Below, in pieces: positions 23,548-31,304 of a stretch of DNA of 64,000 nt. This stretch comes from Streptomyces sp. TBY4. GTDB lineage: Bacteria > Actinomycetota > Actinomycetes > Streptomycetales > Streptomycetaceae. The stretch's first letter is position 1, and each line of letters starts with the position of its first letter. The stretch lies in the NCBI RefSeq assembly GCF_024213195.1, contig NZ_JANAVF010000003.1, forward strand, positions 519,420 to 583,419. The letters are read 5' to 3'. The notes beneath the pieces were generated by a model. The model searched no databases and had not been told where the DNA came from. It was given only the letters and a program-made list of their open reading frames with translations. The translations under genes and the position numbers were made by a program.

Positions 23548-23859
23548 TCAGACGGTCACCGGGATGCCGAGCATCGCGGAAGCCTGCTGGAGTGGGCTGA
23601 GGCCGCGCGTGGGCTCGGAGGCCCGGGGGAGGCCGTGGCAGGTGAACCCGAGCTGGGTCATGGCCCGGAGGACTTCACCGGCGCTGAAGTCACGGCGGTC
23701 CTGGCGGGTGATGACCTGGCCGACCTGCTTGACGGGGTAGGTGCGGCGCCCGATGATCACTGATTCGCCGACGGCCTGCTCGGGTTTGATGCCCTTCATC
23801 GACTCCAGGACGCCGCTCTTGGTCAGGTCGAACGGGAAGCGGGCGATGACACAGCGCAT
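23548..23859 (-). CDS. Conserved hypothetical protein, 103 aa (SCO5918-like)
   Basis: This small soluble protein begins MRCVIARFPFDLTKSGVL and contains GESVIIGRRTYPVKQVGQVITRQDRRDFSAGEV. I associate it with a short family of streptomycete proteins found by DEAD-box helicase and cold-shock genes (SCO5918-like), from memory. No motif suggests a reaction. It follows the CBS-domain gene by 52 bp on the same strand and ends before a strong hairpin, so both may form one unit. Confidence 0.7.
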   Translation of the reverse strand: MRCVIARFPFDLTKSGVLESMKGIKPEQAVGESVIIGRRTYPVKQVGQVITRQDRRDFSAGEVLRAMTQLGFTCHGLPRASEPTRGLSPLQQASAMLGIPVTV

Positions 23860-23911
23860 GTTGCCTCACAGGAAGAAGGAAGAGGGGACGGTCGTGCCGT
23901 GGTGAGGCGGT

Positions 23912-24316
23912 TCAGCGGGCAAGGGCGAGGACGCCCGGAGCGCTGCCCTGCTCGTCGACGACCGTCAGGGCATCGAGCCGGCGGTAGCGCATCGTGCGCT
24001 CGGCTTCGGCCATCGTGGTCAAGGGCGAGGTGACCGGCCCGGGGTCTCCCAGGAGGTCGCGGAGACGGACCTGGTCCGTGTACGCCGTGCTGTCGCGGAC
24101 GGCGGTGAGCCTGGCCTGGGTGACCAGCCCGGTGCACAGGCCGTCCTCGTCGCAGACCAGCAGATGACCCGCGCGGGCACTGGCCATGACGGCCAGGGCC
24201 ACCTCGACCGTCATGTCGTCACAGACCTGTGGACCGGCCGTCTCCAACGCGTCGTCCACCGTCCGGTGCACAGGGTTGGCGTTCGTCGAGCGGGGTTGCA
24301 TCTGGACCAGCGTCAA
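23912..24316 (-). CDS. CBS-pair domain protein
   Basis: The protein has 134 residues. TTG at 24316 is chosen as start because GGAGG lies six bases before it; the longer reading from 24376 has no such site and crosses the gap after the helicase gene. Two CBS motifs follow in order: VCDDMTVEVALAVMASARAGHLLVCDEDGLCTGLVTQARL at about 35-80, and a second at about 95-134 ending VLALAR. CBS pairs bind adenine nucleotides and can report energy state. The gene lies between the DEAD-box helicase and the 103-aa protein on the same strand. Confidence 0.8.
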   Translation of the reverse strand: MTLVQMQPRSTNANPVHRTVDDALETAGPQVCDDMTVEVALAVMASARAGHLLVCDEDGLCTGLVTQARLTAVRDSTAYTDQVRLRDLLGDPGPVTSPLTTMAEAERTMRYRRLDALTVVDEQGSAPGVLALAR

Positions 24317-24362
24317 AACGTGCCTCCTGCAGAGATGGGTCAGTTTCCTGATCACGTGTTTC

Positions 24363-25877
24363 TCAGGCCGCCGCATCGAAAGCGGACTGACGCACGCTCA
24401 CGCGCCGGTCGCTCGAAGCGGGCCGACGCCTCCCCCGGGAGGCCGCGCTGCGCTTGGCGCGTGCGACGACCGGTGCGGTGATGACGACGGGGATACCGGA
24501 GGGGGCCTGGGCTCCGGTGATGCGGTTCAGGGCCTCTTCGCCGGCGCGGACCTGGGTGGTCTGCGGGGTGATGCCGGCGGCCTGCATGAGCCGGATCACG
24601 TCGCGGCGCTGATGGGGGGTGACGAGGGTGACGACGCTGCCGGACTCGCCGGCGCGGGCGGTGCGGCCGCCACGGTGGAGATAGTCCTTGGGGTCGGTCG
24701 GCGGGTCGACGTTGACGACGAGGTCGAGGTTGTCGACGTGGATGCCGCGCGCCGCCACGTTCGTCGCGACCAGCACGGTCACGTGTCCGGTCTTGAACTG
24801 GGCGAGGGTGCGGGTGCGCTGGGGCTGCGACTTCCCGCCGTGCAGGGCGGCGGCCCGGACACCGCTGTTCAGCAGGTCCTGGGTCAGCCGGTCGACGGCG
24901 TGCTTGGTGTCCAGGAACATCATCACCCGGCCCTCGCGCGCCGCGATCTCCGTCGTCGTCCGGTGCTTGTCAGCGCCGTGGACGTGCAGCACGTGGTGTT
25001 CCATCGTCGTCACCGCACCGGCCGAGGGGTCCACCGAGTGGACGACCGGGTCGGTGAGGTAGCGGCGGACCAGCAGGTCGACGTTGCGGTCCAGGGTGGC
25101 GGAGAACAGCATCCGCTGCCCCTCGGGACGCACCTGGTCGAGCAGCGCGGTGACCTGCGGCATGAAGCCCATGTCGGCCATCTGGTCGGCTTCGTCGAGG
25201 ACGGTGATGGCGACCTGGTTCAGTCGGCATTCGCCACGGTCGATGAGGTCCTTCAACCGGCCGGGCGTAGCCACGACGACCTCCGCGCCTCCGCGCAGCG
25301 CGCCGGCCTGCTTGCCGATCGACATGCCCCCGACGACCGTGGTCAGGCGCAGCTTCACGGCGCGGGCGTACGGGGTGAGGGCGTCGGTCACCTGCTGGGC
25401 CAGCTCGCGGGTCGGGACGAGAACGAGGGCGAGCGGCTGGCGGGGCTCGGCGCGCTGCCCGGCGGTACGGGCCAGCAGCGCGAGGCCGAAGGCGAGCGTC
25501 TTGCCGGAGCCGGTGCGCCCGCGGCCGAGCACATCACGGCCCGCAAGGGTGTTGGGCAGGGTGGCGCTCTGGATCGGGAAGGGCACCGTCACGCCCTGCG
25601 CGCCGAGGGCGGCCAGAAGCTCGACCGGCATGCCGAGATCGGCGAAGGCTTCGACGGCGGGCAGCGCCGGTGTGATCGTCTTCGGCAGGGCGAACTCGCC
25701 TGGGACCGAGGCGGGTCGGCGGCCGGAGCCGCCGGAGCGGCGCGGATCTGCGGAACGGCTCGGGGCCGACGAGCCGAAGCGGCTGCCTCGCTCCGAACCG
25801 GCGGCAGCGCCGAAAGCGGGGCCGCCGGTGCGGCTGCGGGTGCGAGAGGAACGGTCGTTCGTACGTGTGCGGTTCAT
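24363..25877 (-). CDS. DEAD-box RNA helicase
   Basis: This 504-residue helicase unwinds RNA using ATP. Motif I GRTGSGKT is at about 125, then PTRELAQ, TPGRL, motif II LDEAD (about 222), motif III SAT, and in domain 2 VATNVAARGIHVDNLDLVVN and motif VI HRGGRTARAG. Both ends are basic, Arg/Ser-rich tails of the sort that bind RNA. An AGGAAGG site precedes the ATG. The cold-shock gene is 309 bp upstream on the same strand; such csp/helicase pairs act together in ribosome assembly and mRNA turnover at low temperature. Confidence 0.94.
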   Translation of the reverse strand: MNRTRTNDRSSRTRSRTGGPAFGAAAGSERGSRFGSSAPSRSADPRRSGGSGRRPASVPGEFALPKTITPALPAVEAFADLGMPVELLAALGAQGVTVPFPIQSATLPNTLAGRDVLGRGRTGSGKTLAFGLALLARTAGQRAEPRQPLALVLVPTRELAQQVTDALTPYARAVKLRLTTVVGGMSIGKQAGALRGGAEVVVATPGRLKDLIDRGECRLNQVAITVLDEADQMADMGFMPQVTALLDQVRPEGQRMLFSATLDRNVDLLVRRYLTDPVVHSVDPSAGAVTTMEHHVLHVHGADKHRTTTEIAAREGRVMMFLDTKHAVDRLTQDLLNSGVRAAALHGGKSQPQRTRTLAQFKTGHVTVLVATNVAARGIHVDNLDLVVNVDPPTDPKDYLHRGGRTARAGESGSVVTLVTPHQRRDVIRLMQAAGITPQTTQVRAGEEALNRITGAQAPSGIPVVITAPVVARAKRSAASRGRRRPASSDRRVSVRQSAFDAAA

Positions 25878-26130
25878 TCAGAACCTTCCTTGATGCGGCA
25901 CATATCAAGGAATTCCCGAAGCAGAAACGTGGCGCGGGGAATCGCAAGAACGGGCCGAATGGAATGCGAAAGCACCTCTGGCCTACAGGGATTCTGTACG
26001 GGCACATGTGCTGAGGTGGGGTGGCGTCATATGGACGCGAAACAAAGGGAAATCGAGGGGCGAAGCGCCGAGCGCGCTGTAACCCTGAATCTTTCGTCCC
26101 GCAGGTGGCGTCGCTGCGGGAAATGTGTGC
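25878..26130 (-). promoter_or_regulatory. Leader/promoter region of the DEAD-box helicase
   Basis: Between the csp terminator and the helicase start about 250 bp remain without a gene. The base composition is lower in GC than the surroundings, which fits a promoter and a long 5' leader. I see no clear named element. Confidence 0.4.
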
Positions 26131-26168
26131 AGCTGGGGCCCGCACCCCGAGGGATGCGGGCCCCAGCT
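26131..26168 (-). terminator. csp terminator
   Basis: AGCTGGGGCCCGCA and its complement form a perfect 14-bp stem with a 10-base loop, 19 bp after the cold-shock stop codon. Confidence 0.8.
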
Positions 26169-26186
26169 ACGAAATGCGCGTCAGGG

Positions 26187-26390
26187 TCAGGCGGGAACGA
26201 TGTTCTCGGCCGTCGGGCCCTTCTGGCCCTGCGCGATGTCGAAGGTGACCTTCTGACCTTCCATCAGTTCACGGAAGCCCTGAGCGGCGATGTTCGAGAA
26301 GTGGGCGAACACGTCAGCGCCGCCACCGTCCTGCTCGATGAAGCCGAAACCCTTGGCCGCGTTGAACCACTTCACAGTGCCAGATGCCAT
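26187..26390 (-). CDS. Cold-shock domain protein (CspA family)
   Basis: At 67 residues this is the full length of the family. The RNA-binding motifs KGFGFI (RNP1) and VFAHFS (RNP2) are intact, and the protein ends TAENIVPA as usual in Streptomyces. It binds single-stranded RNA/DNA and melts secondary structure. The start has a strong AAAGGAGA site. A 5' leader of perhaps 150 bases with lower GC lies upstream, as is common for csp genes controlled at the RNA level. Confidence 0.96.
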   Translation of the reverse strand: MASGTVKWFNAAKGFGFIEQDGGGADVFAHFSNIAAQGFRELMEGQKVTFDIAQGQKGPTAENIVPA

Positions 26391-26634
26391 GTCATATCTC
26401 CTTTGGGGCATTACACCAGCACCCGCACGGACGCCGTGTCGCCGCGATGATGCCCCGCCGGAAAATGACCGGAAATATGAAGCGCTCGAATGTGGCGCGG
26501 AGGCCGGCTGGAGCGCTTGAAGTTTTTGGGTACCAAAACTGCAACCGAGATCGACAGTAGCACGCTGCAGCGGTTTGTGTGCGTTAAATATCTCCATCGC
26601 GTGCGGTGCGGAAAAATTCTCCCTGCGGGGTCCA
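26391..26634 (-). promoter_or_regulatory. Upstream/leader region of csp
   Basis: This stretch is the least GC-rich of the window (runs such as GGAAAAATTC and CGTTAAATATC). It holds the csp promoter and probable leader. I cannot fix the promoter hexamers with confidence. Confidence 0.4.
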
Positions 26635-26937
26635 TTAACTCTCCGACCGCGGCGATAGATATTGATTCCCCTCGAGTGGAGCGTTTCGCGAGTAAGGGCG
26701 GCCGACAGCTGCGACATGCAGTCCAGGGGCGTGAGCCGGGCCTGCGGGGTGGGCCCGCAGCACCCTCCCGAAGGGATCAGAAGCTCGCAGGTGCTCCACG
26801 ACGGTCTCGGGGTCGCCCGGGGCTGCCACCGGGATCCGGATGCGAACGCCATCGCCATGGTGCGCAGCCCGCACGATGGCCTCGATGGTGGCGGCCGCCT
26901 CAGTGGGAAGGCGCGGTGCGTCGGCTGTGGCCCACAC
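26635..26937 (-). CDS. Possible 100-aa protein of unknown function
   Basis: A GTG at 26937 opens a 100-codon frame whose middle has normal Streptomyces codon use ([23 protein letters not shown] then [21 protein letters not shown]). There is no good ribosome site and the ends look less coding, so it may be a remnant of a longer gene. The frame stays open to about 26990 without another obvious start. No family recognised. Confidence 0.35.
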   Translation of the reverse strand: MWATADAPRLPTEAAATIEAIVRAAHHGDGVRIRIPVAAPGDPETVVEHLRASDPFGRVLRAHPAGPAHAPGLHVAAVGRPYSRNAPLEGNQYLSPRSES

Positions 26938-27205
26938 GTGAACGGCAGGACCAGCCGTGCCCTCTCGACTGGGCGGCCCCGTCGAGGATCCGAGTCAACC
27001 CCTCTGGCCAACTGCCCTTTTTTGAAAGCGAGTTCACGCGAAGGAAGCGACGGTGTGGTGTAGGTCGTCGAGAGCGCGTCTCGCGACGCGGGATCCTCGT
27101 GGGCCCGTGTGGTGCAAGTGGTGCGCGGCAGGCCCTCCGAGCGGGGCATTCCAGCCAGTTGGGGCACGCGGAGGGCGCATCAGGGTCTCGCAGGTCTGGA
27201 CAACG
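26938..27205. other. Non-coding stretch between the 100-aa ORF and tRNA-Gly
   Basis: No gene is supported here. The minus-strand frame that enters from 27300 only translates the tRNA and its terminator. Confidence 0.4.
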
Positions 27206-27238
27206 AAGAAGGCCCAGGTCGCTGACCTGGGCCTTCTT
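27206..27238 (-). terminator. Terminator of tRNA-Gly
   Basis: A perfect 15-bp stem (AAGAAGGCCCAGGTC with its complement, loop GCT) lies directly 3' of the tRNA. A variant of the same hairpin, with flanks, is found at 15721-15753. Confidence 0.85.
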
Positions 27239-27243
27239 GCAAG

Positions 27244-27314
27244 AGCGGATGACGGGAATCGAACCCGCGCTATAAGCTTGGGAAGCTCATGTTCTACCAT
27301 TAAACTACATCCGC
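27244..27314 (-). tRNA. tRNA-Gly (anticodon CCC)
   Basis: The 71-nt gene folds into a cloverleaf: acceptor GCGGATG/CATCCGC with discriminator U (usual for tRNA-Gly), T arm GCGGGTTCGATTCCCGT, and anticodon loop TTCCCAA giving CCC. CCA is not encoded. Confidence 0.95.
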
Positions 27315-27538
27315 ACAGTGGTCCAGTTGCCTGGAGCGCTATCGTTTCTCACCCTACCCCATGATCGACCCCTGGTGAATTCGTCCCGGGCGTGGTGTCG
27401 CGTGTGCGGTGCATGCGGGGGCGTGGGGGCGGGAGTTGGGGCGTACCTTGTGCGTGCGGAGTGGTGGCTGGAGTGGGTCTTGTTCATCCCCTAATGTGGC
27501 GATTCATCGCAGTACGGCTGGTTGGGGAAAGGGACTCG

Positions 27539-27706
27539 ATGGAGCACACCGTCGTCCGTTGTGCCGAAGGGCACGTGTTCAGCACCGCTTCGTTTCCGCT
27601 GCAGCACCTCGGTGCCGGCCGGATCGGGCCGGGGCGGCTGCTGCGGTGTCCGCGGTGTGCGCGGCTGCGGCACGCGGTGCCCGTGGCGGCGACGCTGAAG
27701 CGGTAG
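27539..27706 (+). CDS. 55-aa zinc-ribbon-like protein
   Basis: The start ATG 27539 follows GGAAAGG. The protein begins MEHTVVRCAEGHVFST and has CAEGH and CPRC about 30 residues apart, a likely single zinc site of the C-x3-H / C-x2-C kind. It lies 74 bp before dcd on the same strand. The size suggests a nucleic-acid or protein-binding accessory factor, but nothing shows its role. Confidence 0.65.
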   Translation: MEHTVVRCAEGHVFSTASFPLQHLGAGRIGPGRLLRCPRCARLRHAVPVAATLKR

Positions 27707-27767
27707 GGAACGGTAGGTACCGGCGCGCGGGATTCCGCCTCGATTGGGGCGGCCCGCGCGCTCTGCG

Positions 27768-27773
27768 TATCCT
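27768..27773 (+). promoter_or_regulatory. dcd: dcd -10 box, leaderless
   Basis: TATCCT ends six bases before the GTG of dcd, with TTGGGG 18 bp upstream, and no ribosome site intervenes. The mRNA probably starts at the start codon. Confidence 0.5.
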
Positions 27774-27779
27774 CGGGAC

Positions 27780-28367
27780 GTGCTTCTCTCTGATAAAGAC
27801 ATCCGGGCCGAGATCGACAGCGGACGGGTTCGCATCGACCCGTTCGACGAGTCGATGGTGCAGCCCTCCAGCATCGATGTACGTCTCGACCGGTTCTTCC
27901 GGGTCTTCGAGAATCACCGCTACGCCCACATCGACCCCGCCACCGAGCAGAGCGACCTGACGCGGATGGTCGAGCCGGAGGGGGACGAGGCGTTCATCCT
28001 CCACCCGGGTGAGTTCGTCCTCGCCTCGACCTACGAGGTCATCTCGCTGCCCGACGACATTGCCTCCAGACTGGAGGGGAAGTCCAGCCTCGGCCGGCTC
28101 GGGCTGGTGACGCATTCGACCGCCGGGTTCATCGACCCCGGGTTCTCCGGGCACGTGACCCTGGAGCTGTCGAACCTCGCCACGCTGCCGATCAAGCTCT
28201 GGCCGGGCATGAAGATCGGGCAGCTGTGCCTGTTCCGGCTCAGCTCGCCCGCCGAGTTCCCGTACGGGAGCGAGCGGTACGGATCGCGGTACCAGGGCCA
28301 GCGCGGCCCGACGGCCTCGCGGTCCTTCCAGAACTTCCACCGGACCCAGGTGAGGCACGAGGCATGA
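27780..28367 (+). CDS. dcd: dCTP deaminase
   Basis: This 195-residue enzyme converts dCTP to dUTP in dTMP synthesis. The family core is intact: [57 protein letters not shown] (substrate loop with the catalytic Glu) and QLCLFRL. The start GTG gives [13 protein letters not shown], the usual N-terminus. It ends four residues later than the form I remember as typical because the stop overlaps the next gene (ATGA). Confidence 0.97.
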   Translation: MLLSDKDIRAEIDSGRVRIDPFDESMVQPSSIDVRLDRFFRVFENHRYAHIDPATEQSDLTRMVEPEGDEAFILHPGEFVLASTYEVISLPDDIASRLEGKSSLGRLGLVTHSTAGFIDPGFSGHVTLELSNLATLPIKLWPGMKIGQLCLFRLSSPAEFPYGSERYGSRYQGQRGPTASRSFQNFHRTQVRHEA

Positions 28368-28888
28368 GTGACGGAGTGAGCGACGGAGTGGGTGGCGCAG
28401 TGCGCGAGAACCTCGATTACCAGGGGTTCGGGCGGGCCGTGCGCGAGCTGGCGCAGACCATCGCCGACGACGGCTACGAGCCCGACATCATCCTGAGCAT
28501 CGCCAGGGGCGGCGTCTTCGTCGCGGGCGGTCTGGCGTACGCGCTCGACTGCAAGAACATCCATCTGGTGAACGTCGAGTTCTACACCGGGGTGGGGACC
28601 ACCCTGGAGATGCCGGTCATGCTGGCGCCCGTCCCCGAGGCGATCGACTTCACCGACAAGAAGGTGCTGATCGCCGACGACGTCGCCGACACCGGCAAGA
28701 CGCTCAAGCTGGTGCACGACTTCTGCCTGGGGCACGTCGCCGAGGTCCGGTCCGCCGTGATCTACGAGAAGTCCCACTCGCTCGTGAAGTGCGAGTACGT
28801 GTGGAAGAAGACCGACGAGTGGGTCAACTTCCCCTGGTCGGTCGAACCGCCCGTCGTGAAGCGCGAGGGACAGGTCCTCGACGCCTGA
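28364..28888 (+). CDS. Phosphoribosyltransferase family protein
   Basis: This 174-residue protein has the PRPP-binding motif [13 protein letters not shown] at about 103-115 and a preceding loop [18 protein letters not shown], as in type I phosphoribosyltransferases related to xanthine/hypoxanthine enzymes. It probably salvages a purine base. Its ATG overlaps the dcd stop by four bases, so the two nucleotide-metabolism genes are coupled. The first residues come from a small repeat ([11 protein letters not shown]). Confidence 0.88.
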   Translation: MSDGVSDGVGGAVRENLDYQGFGRAVRELAQTIADDGYEPDIILSIARGGVFVAGGLAYALDCKNIHLVNVEFYTGVGTTLEMPVMLAPVPEAIDFTDKKVLIADDVADTGKTLKLVHDFCLGHVAEVRSAVIYEKSHSLVKCEYVWKKTDEWVNFPWSVEPPVVKREGQVLDA

Positions 28889-28898
28889 GGGTGAGTGT

Positions 28899-28935
28899 GG
28901 AGGGGCCCGCCGCGCACAGCGCGGCGGGCCCCTCC
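28899..28935. terminator. Bidirectional hairpin terminator
   Basis: A perfect 16-bp stem (GGAGGGGCCCGCCGCG with its complement) and loop CACAG, followed by GTTTG. It lies between convergent genes. Confidence 0.85.
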
Positions 28936-28954
28936 GTTTGTGCGGGCGTACGGG

Positions 28955-29884
28955 TCAGATCGTGCCCAGCTTGATGATCGACAGCAGGGCGATCAGCTGG
29001 ATGGCCGATGCGCCCAGGGCCTTCGGCCACGGCAGGTCGTGGGATTTGCTGACCAGGGAGACGAAGAGCGCCCCGGCCGCCACCCAGGTGGCCCAGCCCA
29101 GGATCTGGACGAGCATGTTGTCGCCGCCGAGGAAGATGGCGAAGAGCAGGCGCGGTACGTCCGTCAGGCTCATGACCAGCATCGACAGGCCCACCGTGGG
29201 CTGCCACGAGCCGTCGCCGCCCAGCTGGCGGGCCAGCGTGTGCGTGACGGCGCCGAGGATCAGCCCGCAGATCACGAAGGCGACGCCCGCCGAGAGGACG
29301 ATCGGGACGGCCTTGGAGAGGGTGGCGTTGATGACGTCCTTGCGGGCGTCGTCGAGGCCGAACACCGCGAGCATCCCGTAGAGGAAGGTCACGATCAGCG
29401 CGGGTCCCCAGACGGGGTAGTCGCGCATCTGCAGGAAGGTCGGGCCCGGGCGGGTCACGATGCCCCGGAGCAGGTCCTTCCACGGCAGCCGCGGACCGGT
29501 GGGGCCGGCGGCCTGGGCCGCGCCCGCCTGGTAGGTCGCGCCCTGGTTGTACGGGTACGGGTCCTCGCCGATGGCGAAGGCCTGGGTGTACCCGGGCGAG
29601 TCGGCCGGGCCGCCGGGGCCCTGGGCGGGGGGACGGCCGTAGTCGTAGCCGTACCCCTGACCCTGGCCGGCCTGGCCGCCGTGTCCGCCGTGCGGGTCGA
29701 AGTATTCGGGCTCGCCGTGCCCCCCGGGAGCGGCCTGCTGCGGCCACTGCTGGGGTGCGTAGGGCTGCTGGCCGTACGGCGCGGGCGCCTGGGGCGCCTG
29801 CTGCTGACCGTACGGCTGCTGCCGCGGGGGTTGCTGCGGGGTGCGGTTGTTGTCCCGGCCGCGTCCGATCCTGAATCCAGCCAC
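28955..29884 (-). CDS. YIP1 family membrane protein
   Basis: This 309-residue protein starts at GTG 29884 (MAGFRIGRGRDN). The first 140 residues are a Gln/Pro/Tyr/Gly-rich low-complexity tail in the cytoplasm. A Yip1-type domain follows, with five membrane segments from about 165, beginning WKDLLRGIVTRPGPTFLQMRDYPVWGPALIVT and ending near IQLIALLSIIKLGTI. The role in bacteria is unknown. It is convergent with the phosphoribosyltransferase. Confidence 0.85.
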   Translation of the reverse strand: MAGFRIGRGRDNNRTPQQPPRQQPYGQQQAPQAPAPYGQQPYAPQQWPQQAAPGGHGEPEYFDPHGGHGGQAGQGQGYGYDYGRPPAQGPGGPADSPGYTQAFAIGEDPYPYNQGATYQAGAAQAAGPTGPRLPWKDLLRGIVTRPGPTFLQMRDYPVWGPALIVTFLYGMLAVFGLDDARKDVINATLSKAVPIVLSAGVAFVICGLILGAVTHTLARQLGGDGSWQPTVGLSMLVMSLTDVPRLLFAIFLGGDNMLVQILGWATWVAAGALFVSLVSKSHDLPWPKALGASAIQLIALLSIIKLGTI

Positions 29885-30185
29885 GTGATCGAAAGTACCC
29901 GCTCCCGGGCGCCCCGGTGGCCGGGGCGGGGGAAGAGGCCCCCTTTGCGGCTGAGCTGTGACATCCCCTAGGGGGTACCTGGAGGGCCTTCTCGGGGTGG
30001 GTCGGGGACGGGGGCGGGGTGGGCCCGGGGTGGGCCCCGGGCGGGTTACGTGGCTGCGCGGCAGTCTGCTGATGTCCGTTACATCTCCGACGGAATACGG
30101 ACATACCGGGTCCGTAGCTTCGTAGGTGTCGACGCAGCCCCACCCCGCCCACGAAGTACGAACGAGCACGAGAAGAGCCCCCCTC

Positions 30186-31232
30186 ATGCGCAGCCCGCAC
30201 CGCCGCACCACCCTCCGTACCGCCGCCGTCGTGGCCGGTGCGGCCGCCGTACTCGCCCTCCCGGTGGGGTCCGCCTTCGCCGATTCCCCGGCCGTACCGG
30301 ACCAGCAGGTCCTGCCGGGCATCGAGCAGCCGTCCGTGGACCCGCAGCAGCCCCAGGTGGACCCGAGCGTCCCGCCCACCACGCCGCCGACCACGCCGCC
30401 GACCACGCCTCCCACCACGCCCCCGACCACCCCGCCGGTGAAGCCGTCCGTCCGGGCCTACGTCACGACCGTGAAGCTGGCCGACGGATCGGTCGCCAAG
30501 GTCTACAAGATCGGCGAGGGTCACTTCGAGGCCGACGTCTTCGCCGGTGGCGTCAAGCTGGACACCCTGGTCAGCAAGGGCGGCTCGCCGGCCTACGGCC
30601 AGAACAACGGGATGCACGTCGTCCTCCAGCCGAACGGCACCGTCACCTCGTGGATCGAGGGCGCCACCAAGCCGGCCGAGAAGCCGAAGCCCAAGCCGAA
30701 GCCGCCGGTGGAGAAGAAGGAGAACTCCTTCCAGGTCGCCATGCCCGACGGGCGCAACGCGCGGCTGATCGACGGCCCGAACGGCAAGCGCGTCGAGATC
30801 TCGATGCCGAACGGGAACCTCCTCGGGACGATCGACCTGAAGAACCCGACCGCGACGAACGACGGCTGGACGTACAAGCTCGTCCAGGACGGGAAGCGCG
30901 TGAAGTTCGTCGTCATCGACGGCAAGAGCGGCGGGAACAGCTGGGTCTACGACTTCAGCACCGGCAAGCTGATCGAGAAGTACCAGGTCGACAAGGGCGA
31001 CAAGGGCGGCAAGAAGCCGGTCGCCCAGCCGGTCGAGAAGAAGGCCGTGGACACGGCCGTCGAGCGGGTCGTGCCGAAGGGCGGCGTCAAGGCCGGTGCG
31101 GAGGGTGTCGCGCCGGTGTCCTCCGAAGGCGACGGCACGCTGATGCTCGCCGCCGGCGGGGGCATGGCGGCGGTCGGCGCCGCGGGCCTCGGCTTCGCGA
31201 TGCTGCGCCGCCACCGGTCCGACCAGTCCTGA
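30186..31232 (+). CDS. Secreted, membrane-tethered protein with Pro/Thr repeat stalk
   Basis: This 348-residue protein has a signal peptide (about 1-35, ending SAFA-DSP), then five TTPP-type repeats at about 62-82. Two related beta-rich segments follow (VTTVKLADGSVAKVYKIG ... and FQVAMPDGRNARLIDG ...), then a Lys/Pro-rich part and a C-terminal membrane span (about 315-340) with a basic RRHR tail. There is no LPxTG sortase signal, so it is held by the span. The function is unknown; it looks like a surface protein. Confidence 0.75.
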   Translation: MRSPHRRTTLRTAAVVAGAAAVLALPVGSAFADSPAVPDQQVLPGIEQPSVDPQQPQVDPSVPPTTPPTTPPTTPPTTPPTTPPVKPSVRAYVTTVKLADGSVAKVYKIGEGHFEADVFAGGVKLDTLVSKGGSPAYGQNNGMHVVLQPNGTVTSWIEGATKPAEKPKPKPKPPVEKKENSFQVAMPDGRNARLIDGPNGKRVEISMPNGNLLGTIDLKNPTATNDGWTYKLVQDGKRVKFVVIDGKSGGNSWVYDFSTGKLIEKYQVDKGDKGGKKPVAQPVEKKAVDTAVERVVPKGGVKAGAEGVAPVSSEGDGTLMLAAGGGMAAVGAAGLGFAMLRRHRSDQS

Positions 31233-31247
31233 CCCGACCCCGTACAG

Positions 31248-31286
31248 CGGAACGGCCCGCCCCCCTCAGGGGAGCGGGCCGTTCCG
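31248..31286. terminator. Hairpin terminator between convergent genes
   Basis: CGGAACGGCCCGC pairs with its complement over 13 bp, with an extra CCCC/GGGG inner stem. It serves the secreted protein (+) and the Fe-S reductase (-). Confidence 0.8.
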
Positions 31287-31304
31287 GCGTTCCTGCTGCG
31301 CGGG

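Noticed and set aside
27034..27300. Minus-strand frame with VRFPSSALARR over the tRNA
   Set aside because: This is the well-known false translation of a tRNA 3' half and its flank.
30376..30440. TTPP repeat DNA as a possible regulatory repeat
   Set aside because: It is a coding Pro/Thr stalk of a surface protein, common in secreted proteins.
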